Shown here: positions 1 to 5,100 of the stretch, in pieces
How positions within the stretch are numbered: the stretch's first letter is position 1
Layout: each line of letters begins with the position of its first letter
Assembly (NCBI GenBank): GCA_027010005.1
Contig: JALVCM010000050.1
Location: 1-5,288 of the forward strand
Direction: 5' to 3'
DNA length: 5,288 nt
Origin: Thiohalobacter sp.
GTDB lineage: Bacteria; Pseudomonadota; Gammaproteobacteria; DSM-19610
Position numbers and translations under genes: made by a program
Notes under the pieces: model-generated
Told to the model about the DNA's origin: nothing
The model's database searches: none
The model's input: the letters and a program-made list of their open reading frames with translations, nothing else

Positions 1-173
1 AAGATATGGGTAACGGCCAGTGATGCAGCGAGCCAGCGGGAGTCAAACAGCCGGCCGCCATCGAGGAAGATGATGACTGCGGCGAGAATGCCGAAAACCG
101 GAACGGTTAAAAAGAAACGTAGCGGCGTCCAGAACCCCGGTGCATTCTCCAGAGACAGTGCGCCCAGGTTCAC
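1..173 (-). CDS. Multi-pass membrane protein, N-terminal fragment (denitrification-associated, heme-copper-oxidase/NnrS-like type)
   Basis: Only the first 57 codons are present; the gene runs off the left edge. The translation begins MNLGALSLENAPGFWTPLRF and continues into a strongly hydrophobic segment at about residues 20-36, then a short Gly/Asp/Arg turn and the start of a second hydrophobic segment (about 47-57) ending in a Thr-His-Ile. The opening (LSLENAP, then PLRFFLT) resembles, from memory, uncharacterised polytopic membrane proteins found beside DUF2249 and NnrS genes in denitrifiers, in which a His in an 'LTH' motif starts a run of likely metal-binding His residues; His56 here would be that residue. 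The start is GTG, overlapping the stop of the DUF2249 gene by 4 nt (GTGA), a standard translational-coupling arrangement, and no other start fits. Membrane location is well supported. Family membership is an inference from a short N-terminus, and function (NO response, metal-centre handling) is not shown. Confidence 0.7.
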   Translation of the reverse strand, partial: MNLGALSLENAPGFWTPLRFFLTVPVFGILAAVIIFLDGGRLFDSRWLAASLAVTHI

Positions 174-397
174 CGTGGTGCTTTCCGGATACTGATCAGG
201 TAGGTGCGGGCCTTTTCATCGTATTCTGTTTTGTATTGCCAGCCCTTCTCCTCAAGGATGGGGTACAGAAGCAGTGGTTCCCGCCAGTGGATAACGTCCA
301 GTTGCTCGTTATCCTGCAGGGAATCCAGTTCGCCAAGAATTCTTTCCAGTGGTTCCGGCGCTTCCAGTCCGCGGACATCCAGATGGCGCGTGTTCAT
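170..397 (-). CDS. DUF2249 domain protein (small TusA/SirA-like fold)
   Basis: A 75-aa soluble protein that is one complete DUF2249 domain. Family hallmarks are the N-terminal LDVRGLEAPEPLERIL block (residues 6-21) and the central HWREPLLLYPILEEKGW block (37-53), where REP..LYP is the signature, followed by a C-terminal beta strand (YLISIRK). DUF2249 proteins are short alpha/beta proteins distantly related to TusA/SirA. They commonly sit beside hemerythrin-like, NnrS, nor or nir genes, but no reaction is firmly established. There is no signal peptide and no cysteine, so a TusA-like persulfide-carrier chemistry is not possible through Cys. The start ATG lies 2 nt after the hemerythrin stop with no good Shine-Dalgarno of its own, which suggests translational coupling. 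The stop overlaps the GTG of the next gene. The gene is certainly real; its function is open. Confidence 0.88.
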   Translation of the reverse strand: MNTRHLDVRGLEAPEPLERILGELDSLQDNEQLDVIHWREPLLLYPILEEKGWQYKTEYDEKARTYLISIRKAPR

Positions 398-399
398 TG

Positions 400-846
400 T
401 CAGTCTGAAGAGGGGAAGCCCGGTACTTTGGCTGACAGTTCCTGCAGGGATTCCTGCAGGGCCTGGTCCGCCATCGGGTACAGCACCTGTTCCTCCTTGA
501 CATTGTGTTGTTGCAGGAACAGGAAAAAGGTTTCCGCCGTCCCCAGAACTTCGTTCCGGTCTCTGGCCTGCACGGCATCGCCGATACGTTGCAGTAATTC
601 CCTGAGTTCGACATGCTCGCTTCGCATGACTTGCGTGGGTCCTCCCTGCATGCCGGTTTTTTCCTCGAACAGGGGGAACAGGCCGTCTTCCTCATTCGAA
701 AGGTGCTGCAGGGTATCCTGCTTCAATTTCCTGTATGAGGACTCGGCCTGTGGCCAGTCCCCGGCGCTGACAGCCTCTTCCATTTCCTCAAAGACCTTGT
801 CACAGGTCCGGTGTTGGGCGCTGAAGAATTCACTGATTGATGCCAT
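400..846 (-). CDS. Hemerythrin-like (HHE) domain protein
   Basis: This 148-aa cytoplasmic protein is essentially a single four-helix hemerythrin-like domain. The expected diiron ligands are visible in the H-HxxxE-H-HxxxE pattern: His12 (AQHRTCD), His48 and Glu52 (HLSNEED), His78 (SEHVELRE), His114 and Glu118 (HNVKEEQVLYP). Proteins of this class bind a non-heme diiron centre and are linked to O2 or NO binding/sensing or to repair of iron centres under nitrosative stress. The neighbouring DUF2249 gene and the divergent nirS favour an NO-related role, which is inference. I chose the ATG at 844-846 because AAAAGGAG (852-859 on this strand) sits 5 nt upstream and the domain begins at once. An in-frame ATG at 897 would add 17 residues with no homologous look. 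The C-terminus carries a short LQESLQEL helix repeat. No signal peptide is present. Identity as hemerythrin-like is confident; substrate and partner are unknown. Confidence 0.9.
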   Translation of the reverse strand: MASISEFFSAQHRTCDKVFEEMEEAVSAGDWPQAESSYRKLKQDTLQHLSNEEDGLFPLFEEKTGMQGGPTQVMRSEHVELRELLQRIGDAVQARDRNEVLGTAETFFLFLQQHNVKEEQVLYPMADQALQESLQELSAKVPGFPSSD

Positions 847-926
847 AGGGGCTCCTTTTCGACCAGGCTTGTTCCGGTGGCACAGGTAAACCATCAAAGA
901 CAGTTTCCTGTCACCTGGTAATCAAG
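847..926 (-). other. 80-nt gap with weak GAAA-loop hairpin
   Basis: This is the spacer between the PAS-LuxR stop and the hemerythrin start. In the minus-strand transcript a 5-bp stem, GACAG/CTGTC with a GAAA loop (899-912), is followed by TTTG. It is too short and too poor in U to be a convincing intrinsic terminator. I see no -35/-10 pair or FNR box here, so read-through from the regulator into the hemerythrin gene is plausible. Confidence 0.3.
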
Positions 927-1577
927 CTAACCCGTATGAGACAGAATACCGCTCTGAAGTGCAACTGTGATGGCTTCTGCCCGGTTATGCACTTCCAGTT
1001 TGGCGTAGATATTCCTGAAGTGGTTTTTGACTGTTGCAGGACAAATATGAAGTTGTTCTGCAATCTGTTTTGAGTTGAGGCCCTGTGTAGCCAGTTGCAG
1101 AACTTCAACTTCTCTTGCCGTTATGGGGGAGCTGTTTAGTGATTGTGTCCTTGTTGTGTCGTTAAACGTTCCATTGGCCATGCGCTGTAACAGGCGGTGG
1201 CTGTCAACAGAACGTAAACTGAAAAAGACGTCTATCCCTTCTGCTTCTTCCCGGTAGTCGGGTGGGACATAATAAATACCGATATTGACCCAGGTTGAAC
1301 TTGAACTGCTGCACTTACTGTCGATCAGCAGGTCGAAGTCACCGTGTATCTGTTTTGCAGCGTGTTTTTTCCGAACCGGGCAATCCGGTCCGCAGAACGG
1401 GTTGCCATGCAGGTCATTCCCGTCGAGTACCTTGGCGCATTGCTCGCCACGGGTCTCGTCAGATGTCCAGCCAAGCATTTTCTCACAGGCGCTATTCCAG
1501 TAGAGAATTTCACCACCGTTGCTAATGCCGAAAACAGCATCGCTACTGTATTTAAAAAGTTGTTGAAAGGCTCCCAT
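927..1577 (-). CDS. PAS domain - LuxR/NarL-type HTH transcriptional regulator
   Basis: A 216-aa one-component regulator. Residues 1-125 form a PAS-like sensory domain: it opens LFKYSSDAVFGISNGGEILY, followed by the typical W-N-x-x-x-x-x-x-x-G-W segment (27-37), and ends in a beta-rich part (96-122). Residues about 149-212 form a GerE/LuxR helix-turn-helix with the diagnostic SPITAREVEVLQLATQGLNS start and the recognition helix in ICPATVKNHFRNIYAKL. There is no receiver domain or phosphorylatable Asp module, so it probably senses directly through the PAS domain. That domain is cysteine-rich (Cys31, 47, 62, 66, 89), with a CGPDC-type Cys62-x3-Cys66 pair suggestive of metal, Fe-S or thiol-redox sensing (inference). 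The start ATG has AGGGAG (1585-1590) 7 nt upstream. It is transcribed away from nirS, from which it is separated by a 431-nt shared control region, so nirS and/or its own operon are likely targets. Family is certain; the signal and targets are not. Confidence 0.9.
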   Translation of the reverse strand: MGAFQQLFKYSSDAVFGISNGGEILYWNSACEKMLGWTSDETRGEQCAKVLDGNDLHGNPFCGPDCPVRKKHAAKQIHGDFDLLIDSKCSSSSSTWVNIGIYYVPPDYREEAEGIDVFFSLRSVDSHRLLQRMANGTFNDTTRTQSLNSSPITAREVEVLQLATQGLNSKQIAEQLHICPATVKNHFRNIYAKLEVHNRAEAITVALQSGILSHTG

Positions 1578-1642
1578 ACTTCAACTCCCTGCAACAACCA
1601 GGTATTACCTCCCTGTGTACAAACTGCTGCTGCCTGTTCGAA

Positions 1643-1660
1643 ATAGCCCTTTCGGGCTAT
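1643..1660 (-). promoter_or_regulatory. GAAA-tetraloop hairpin / palindrome in front of PAS-LuxR gene
   Basis: ATAGCCC-TTTC-GGGCTAT is a perfect 7-bp inverted repeat. In the minus-strand transcript it forms ATAGCCC-GAAA-GGGCTAT, a stable GNRA-tetraloop hairpin about 66 nt before the regulator's start codon. It is not followed by a U-tract in that direction (UUUCGAAC), and on the plus strand it is followed by AAAAA, so it is not an intrinsic terminator. It could be a 5'-end stabilising hairpin or an operator for the regulator itself. Confidence 0.4.
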
Positions 1661-1663
1661 AAA

Positions 1664-1691
1664 AATGTACCCCTCGGGTCATGGTTAACAA
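1664..1691 (-). promoter_or_regulatory. Tentative sigma70-type promoter for PAS-LuxR gene
   Basis: Reading the minus strand, TTGTTA (1686-1691) and TACATT (1664-1669) are separated by 16 nt, acceptable -35 and -10 matches. The predicted transcript would start around 1657, inside the 1643-1660 palindrome, giving an untranslated leader of about 80 nt. Matches of this quality occur by chance in AT-rich spacers, so this is low confidence. Confidence 0.25.
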
Positions 1692-1776
1692 TAAGCCAAT
1701 TCGATACCGTCATCAACAGGTACAGGTAAGGGTTTACGAGTATCTGAATAAACAGGCTCATATAAAAAGTTGTTCT

Positions 1777-1886
1777 GGCAGATCCGGAGCTGGAACCGGT
1801 CTAAAGGAAATTGCCAGCCCCGGTGATGCAAGCGGGCTGGTTTGGGAGGAAAAATTTCACCATTAATTCCTTCGGCCGGATCTGTC
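1777..1886 (+). ncRNA. Candidate structured 5' leader RNA (riboswitch-like) upstream of nirS
   Basis: Found by hand-pairing. The outer stem P1 is 1777-1787 with 1876-1886: 9 Watson-Crick pairs CAGATCCGG/CCGGATCTG, extended by a G-U and a G-C. Nested inside, P2 is 1804-1812 with 1865-1872 (AAGGAAATT/AATTCCTT, 8 pairs, one bulged A). Stacked on it, P3 is 1814-1820 with 1834-1840 (CCAGCCC/GGGCTGG) with a 13-nt loop. Loop bases GGTGA (1822-1826) can pair with TCACC (1857-1861) in the single-stranded 3' arm, forming a 5-bp pseudoknot. A possible -10 (TATAAA, 1761-1766) would place the transcript start just before P1. A competing hairpin, 1877-1880 with 1898-1901 plus 1884-1887 with 1892-1895, uses the 3' strand of P1 and could be a switch. 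I could not match it to a known riboswitch class. No covariation data exist here, so it may be a chance fold. Confidence 0.35.
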
Positions 1887-1996
1887 TTCGAAGACGCTCC
1901 GAGTGACTTGTGTCGCCTGTTGAACATGTGCAGAAGCACACCACATTCATTCAGTTGACTGCCTTAATGTGAGGCTATGAGTTGCCTGCCGTAAAG

Positions 1997-2001
1997 AGGA
2001 G
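1997..2001 (+). promoter_or_regulatory. Ribosome binding site deciding the nirS start
   Basis: AGGAG lies 7 nt before GTG (2009) and 13 nt before the in-frame ATG (2015). Spacing favours the GTG. The ATG two codons later cannot be excluded and would change only two residues at the head of the signal peptide. The TTG at 1982 lies upstream of this site and is not a start. Confidence 0.6.
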
Positions 2002-2008
2002 ATGGGTT

Positions 2009-4171
2009 GTGAATATGAAAAAGAAGATTTTCAGGTTTCTTGCAACAGCCGTGCTGGTGTCACCATTTATCCTGATGACGGGCAGTGTGTTTGCACGCGG
2101 TGGTAAGTGTGGTGGCGGCGGTGGTGGTGGTGGCGGTGGTGATCCGGTTGCCGGAGAAGCGCTCTACCAGGGCATATGTTTTGCCTGCCACGGCAGTGAT
2201 GCCGGCGGACGATTTGTGCGCAAGAGTATTCGCGGTAAAGGCAATATGCTCAGTAATGCGATCAGGTGGCGGCCCGAGATGAACTTCCTGTCATATCTGA
2301 CCGGCACAGAGAGAGACGATATTGCTGCCTACGTAAACTCCTTGCCATCTACCAGTAATCCTGAGCGCCTGTCCGGCAGTGGCGATTCCGCCAGGGGTGA
2401 AGCGACGTTCAGGGAAAACTGTACCGGTTGCCATGCCATGGGTACCAGTGCTCGTACCGGACCTGATCTGATCGATGTGGTCAGCAGAAGAAGGCCGGTA
2501 TGGATACAGGCCTTTATCGCTGAACCGACAGCCATGATCGGTCATGGTGCGTTTGGCGAGGGCCTGGAAAATTATCCTTACTGGATGACGGACACCAATC
2601 TGTCCGATGATGATGCGCTGGACATTTCAGCCTATCTTGATTTACAGCTGGTTCGTTCCGAGACAGCGCCGAAAATACTGTCAGATGTCGAATTCAATGA
2701 TACCAGGGATCTCTACTTCAACCGCTGTGCAGGCTGTCACGGTCTCTACCGCACGGGCGCTACAGGCCCTGTTATCGATGAAGCACGCGCAAAGGAAATT
2801 GGCACCGATGGCCTCAGGGCCATGTTGTTGCACGGTTCTCCCGCGGGTATGCCCAACTTCGGGACATCCGGTATTCTGACGGATACCGACAGGGATAACC
2901 TGGCGGCCTTCCTGCAGTTACCGCCACCCGAGGCGCCCCCTCTGTTGATGCCGGAAATCCAGGCAAGCTGGCAGTTGCTGGTACCGGTAGCCGATCGCCC
3001 GACAGCGCCACAAACTACCCGTAACTGGGAGAACTTCATTGGTGCTGTACTGCGTGATGATGGCAAGATCGCGATTTTCGATGGTGATACCCACGAAGAG
3101 ATCGCACGTGTCGACGTTGGTTTTGCCGTACATATCCTGCGTTCATCATCGAGTGGTCGTTACTTCTATGCGATTGGCCGTGACGGACTGGTCACCCTGA
3201 TCGATCTGTGGGCGAGTACACCAAATGTCGTAGCACAGGTGAAGGGTTGCCATGATGCCCGCAGCGTCGATGGTAGCAAGTTCCACGGCTATGAAGACCA
3301 GTACCTCATCGAGGGTTGTTACTGGCCACCGCAGTACGTGGTCTACGACGGTCTGACACTCGAACCCCTGGTCCGTCAGGATATCCCGATGGAAAGCATC
3401 GAGGGTGAGACATTGCCCGAGGTCCGGGTTGCAGCCATTGTGGCGTCACACACGGCACCGGTGTGGGTGGTTAACATGAAGGAGACCGGCTACGTGGGTA
3501 TTGTTGATTACTCACAGCCAGACTTCCCTCTGGTTTCGACTATTGCCACCGAACGCTTCCTGCACGACGGGGGTGTGGATCATACCGGACGCTACTTCCT
3601 GACGGCAGCCAATGCCAGCAACAAGATGGTTGTGGTTGATATCGATACGCAAAGCTTTGTCACCAGCTTCGACGTAGGCAACGTGCCACACCCGGGCCGT
3701 GGAGCCAACTGGCTTGACCCGGACTATGGCTGGGTCAATGCAACCCCGCATATCGGTAGCCCCTTTGTTTCCGTGTACGGCGCGGACCCGGTCAACCATC
3801 CGGAGTACGCCTGGAAAGTGGTCCGTGAAATCGCGTTGCCGGCTTCGGGTTCACTGTTTATCAAGACCCACCCGAACTCACCGTGGGTGCTGGTCGACAT
3901 GACCCTGAGCTCAACCAACGACAAGCAGATTTGTGCCATCGCCAAGTCGACCGGTGCAGTGGATCGTTGTTTCGATGTCGCCGTAGCCGGTAAAGCAGTA
4001 CACCAGGAGTTCAATGCCGACGGCAGTGAGGTGTGGGTATCTGACTGGGCCGGTTCAGGTGGTGGACAGGTGATACTGGACGGCACCACGCTGGAAGTCA
4101 TTGACCGGATCACACTGCCGGCGACAACCGGCAAGTTCAATGTGACCAATACGTCCAACGATATTTACTGA
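2009..4171 (+). CDS. nirS: Cytochrome cd1 nitrite reductase (NO-forming) with two extra N-terminal cytochrome c domains
   Basis: A periplasmic enzyme reducing nitrite to NO at heme d1; 720 aa against about 560-600 for ordinary NirS. A Sec signal peptide (residues 1-29, KKK then a hydrophobic core, VFA|R) is followed by Cys34 and a run of ten Gly (35-44). Cytochrome c domain 1 has CFACH at 57-61, probable Met ligand M91. Domain 2 has CTGCH at 138-142, Met ligand perhaps M193. Domain 3 is the native NirS c domain: CAGCH at 240-244 with M281 in SPAGMPNFGTSG, the same His-Met spacing (37) as in the Pseudomonas enzyme. The d1 propeller spans about 315-720. His375 (FAVHILR) is the d1 axial ligand, His519 (FLHDGG) and His561 (PHPGRGAN) are the two catalytic histidines, and the YWPPQY and C-terminal TTGKFNVTNT motifs are conserved. 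Retention of both active-site His favours NirS over the NirN paralogue. The d1 domain is somewhat shortened near 632-665. Oddities are the two added heme domains and extra cysteines at 414, 437, 642 and 654. No nirM/nirC follows. Confidence 0.93.
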   Translation: MNMKKKIFRFLATAVLVSPFILMTGSVFARGGKCGGGGGGGGGGDPVAGEALYQGICFACHGSDAGGRFVRKSIRGKGNMLSNAIRWRPEMNFLSYLTGTERDDIAAYVNSLPSTSNPERLSGSGDSARGEATFRENCTGCHAMGTSARTGPDLIDVVSRRRPVWIQAFIAEPTAMIGHGAFGEGLENYPYWMTDTNLSDDDALDISAYLDLQLVRSETAPKILSDVEFNDTRDLYFNRCAGCHGLYRTGATGPVIDEARAKEIGTDGLRAMLLHGSPAGMPNFGTSGILTDTDRDNLAAFLQLPPPEAPPLLMPEIQASWQLLVPVADRPTAPQTTRNWENFIGAVLRDDGKIAIFDGDTHEEIARVDVGFAVHILRSSSSGRYFYAIGRDGLVTLIDLWASTPNVVAQVKGCHDARSVDGSKFHGYEDQYLIEGCYWPPQYVVYDGLTLEPLVRQDIPMESIEGETLPEVRVAAIVASHTAPVWVVNMKETGYVGIVDYSQPDFPLVSTIATERFLHDGGVDHTGRYFLTAANASNKMVVVDIDTQSFVTSFDVGNVPHPGRGANWLDPDYGWVNATPHIGSPFVSVYGADPVNHPEYAWKVVREIALPASGSLFIKTHPNSPWVLVDMTLSSTNDKQICAIAKSTGAVDRCFDVAVAGKAVHQEFNADGSEVWVSDWAGSGGGQVILDGTTLEVIDRITLPATTGKFNVTNTSNDIY

Positions 4172-4201
4172 AGCCTTCAGGGGGTACGGCTTTGTCCCGG
4201 G

Positions 4202-4239
4202 GAGTGATGGTTCGCCCGCTTTTGAGTGAGCCATCACTC
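4202..4239 (+). other. Intercistronic hairpin between nirS and the downstream gene
   Basis: GAGTGATGG (4202-4210) pairs perfectly with CCATCACTC (4231-4239). With wobble pairs the stem extends to 14 bp (4202-4215 with 4226-4239) around a 10-nt loop. No U-tract follows (next bases TGGAATC), so it is not an intrinsic terminator. It fits an RNA stem that protects the 3' end of the nirS message and gives uneven expression of the two genes. Confidence 0.5.
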
Positions 4240-4280
4240 TGGAATCAAGGCTGCATTGAAATAACAACAGGAGGAATATG

Positions 4281-4967
4281 ATGAAAATAAAGAAATCTCT
4301 GGCTCTTGTGGCAAGTGCAGTATTTGCACTGGGTGCAAGCTCGGCATATGCCGGCAAGCCTCACCATATGCTATTCAATCCAAACACACCTTCACTTACC
4401 ATCGTTAACACCATTTCGGATGTTGATGGCCAGATCGGTGGTTTTGTTTGTGCTGATGGCACGATTACCGGTGATCCCGGGGACCCTTGTGGTGTTCAAA
4501 CGATCCTGTATCCCATCTCGGGTGAAGTCTATGCCACGGTGACTGATGGAAGAACCGGCCAGACGCTGGGCGCTTTCACCCAGGCGGGTTCTATTTCTGC
4601 AACTGCGGCATTTGATGTCAGTTTTTTCGGGCTGGCTAACCCGGACTGGAGTGCTCTTCCGGCCACAATGCCCTGGACAATGCAGGATGACTTTTTGATG
4701 AATATAGCCGGCTCCAGCTTCGTGTTTGAAGAAGAGTTAACCGGCCGTGCCTTCCCTCACCTGGGTCCTGTTGAAGACCCGTCGGTGACAGGTACGCTTG
4801 CCTTGCGTATGGCCGGTTGTGCAGGACTTCGTGAGGTGAGTGGGCAGGGCGACTATGCCAATAAAGTCGGAACGTTGTGCCTGAATGGTACGTTTACGTT
4901 CCAGCCGGATTTTGTTGGTACAGGTGTATCTAATTGTACTATCGCAATACATGACCCGTTGATGTAA
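4281..4967 (+). CDS. Exported protein of unknown function, downstream of nirS
   Basis: I do not recognise this 228-aa protein. It starts with a clear Sec signal peptide (MKIKKSLALV, hydrophobic core, cleavage likely SAYA|GKPHH after residue 24), so it is periplasmic, surface or secreted. The mature part is rich in Gly, Thr, Phe and Val with alternating hydrophobic patterns, suggesting a mainly beta fold. It has no CxxCH, no membrane helix and no lipobox. Five cysteines (57, 70, 180, 200, 219) could form disulfides, for example Cys57-Cys70 around an acidic loop (CADGTITGDPGDPC). DVDGQ at 48-52 resembles a short Ca2+-loop start but is not diagnostic. AGGAGG (4269-4274) is 6 nt from the ATG at 4281 and only 3 nt from the ATG at 4278, so I prefer 4281. 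The 109-nt gap after nirS and the terminator just downstream imply co-transcription with nirS. A role with the multiheme NirS is only guilt by association. Confidence 0.85.
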   Translation: MKIKKSLALVASAVFALGASSAYAGKPHHMLFNPNTPSLTIVNTISDVDGQIGGFVCADGTITGDPGDPCGVQTILYPISGEVYATVTDGRTGQTLGAFTQAGSISATAAFDVSFFGLANPDWSALPATMPWTMQDDFLMNIAGSSFVFEEELTGRAFPHLGPVEDPSVTGTLALRMAGCAGLREVSGQGDYANKVGTLCLNGTFTFQPDFVGTGVSNCTIAIHDPLM

Positions 4968-4990
4968 TGTTTTTCCGGGTGTTTGGAATG

Positions 4991-5020
4991 CAGGTGCCCC
5001 GCAGCGGGGCACCTGTTTTT
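4991..5020 (+). terminator. Intrinsic (Rho-independent) terminator
   Basis: CAGGTGCCCC (4991-5000) pairs perfectly with GGGGCACCTG (5006-5015). A further G-C pair gives an 11-bp stem on a 3-nt loop, followed immediately by TTTTT (5016-5020). It starts 24 nt after the stop of the exported-protein gene, so it ends the nirS transcript and insulates the promoter region beyond it. There is no T-tract in the opposite direction. Confidence 0.93.
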
Positions 5021-5076
5021 GTATGTGCAAACACCGGAATCACCGGTCGGGATGTTGCTATATTATCTCAAGAATC

Positions 5077-5100
5077 ATTTATCACCAGGGGGTGATAAAT
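5077..5100. promoter_or_regulatory. 24-nt palindrome with TGATAAA half-sites, probable operator
   Basis: ATTTATCACC-AGGG-GGTGATAAAT is a perfect 10-bp inverted repeat with a 4-nt centre. A third half-site, TGATAAA, recurs in direct orientation at 5109-5115 (the first TGATAAA is at 5093-5099), 16 nt apart. It lies upstream of the FNR-type box and is AT-rich at its base with only TTT then AATT after it, so it looks more like a protein-binding operator than a terminator. The regulator is unknown; the half-site is not an FNR, NorR or NarL consensus. Confidence 0.5.

Larger units (their letters stand above)
1578..2008. other. Divergent intergenic region between the PAS-LuxR gene and nirS
   Basis: 431 nt without a convincing gene. 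Two short ORFs (plus 1681-1866, minus 1685-1939) lack a ribosome site and any recognisable protein pattern and are treated as chance. The region must hold promoters for both flanking genes. Seen in it: a 7-bp hairpin at 1643-1660, a tentative minus-strand promoter at 1664-1691, and a nested set of inverted repeats at 1777-1886 read here as a candidate structured leader. A perfect 12-bp palindrome, GTCTTCGAAGAC, lies at 1884-1895. A possible plus-strand -35 (TTGACT, 1955-1960) and weak -10 (TATGAG, 1976-1981) with a short 15-nt spacer lie close to nirS. No FNR-type TTGAT-N4-ATCAA box was found by eye. Confidence 0.6.

Noticed and set aside
439..461. Tandem 11-12 bp repeat TTCCTGCAGGG(A/C) inside the hemerythrin gene
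   Set aside because: It encodes the LQES/LQEL helix repeat and looks like ordinary coding redundancy; nothing else suggests a mobile or regulatory element.
1668..1674. NarL heptamer TACCCCT near the regulator promoter
   Set aside because: It fits TACYYMT, but a single heptamer in about 430 nt on two strands is expected nearly half the time, and there is no properly spaced partner.
1700..1716. Possible FNR box for nirS (TTCGAT-ACCGTC-ATCAA)
   Set aside because: The half-sites are 6 nt apart with an inserted C; with the required N4 spacing the left half matches at only 1 of 5 positions.
1776..1791. Sigma54-like element TGGCAGATCCGGAGCT (GG-N10-GC)
   Set aside because: The TT of the -12 element is GA here, no enhancer-binding protein with a sigma54 domain is in the window, and the bases are also part of the P1 stem. 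It is probably chance.
1804..1872. Resemblance of GGTGATGCAAGC and nearby GGGAGG to GEMM (c-di-GMP) riboswitch or twister ribozyme motifs
   Set aside because: The flanking conserved elements and stem order of those classes are not met; the pseudoknot partner lies in the wrong arm for twister. The structure is left unclassified.
1681..1939. Short ORFs on both strands in the divergent spacer (plus 61 aa, minus 84 aa)
   Set aside because: Neither has a convincing ribosome site, and their residues show no domain, signal or membrane pattern; the stretch is better explained as regulatory DNA/RNA.
4055..5030. Minus-strand ORFs of about 100 aa opposite the nirS end, the exported-protein gene and its terminator
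   Set aside because: They overlap well-supported plus-strand genes in shadow frames, have no ribosome sites and no protein-like pattern.
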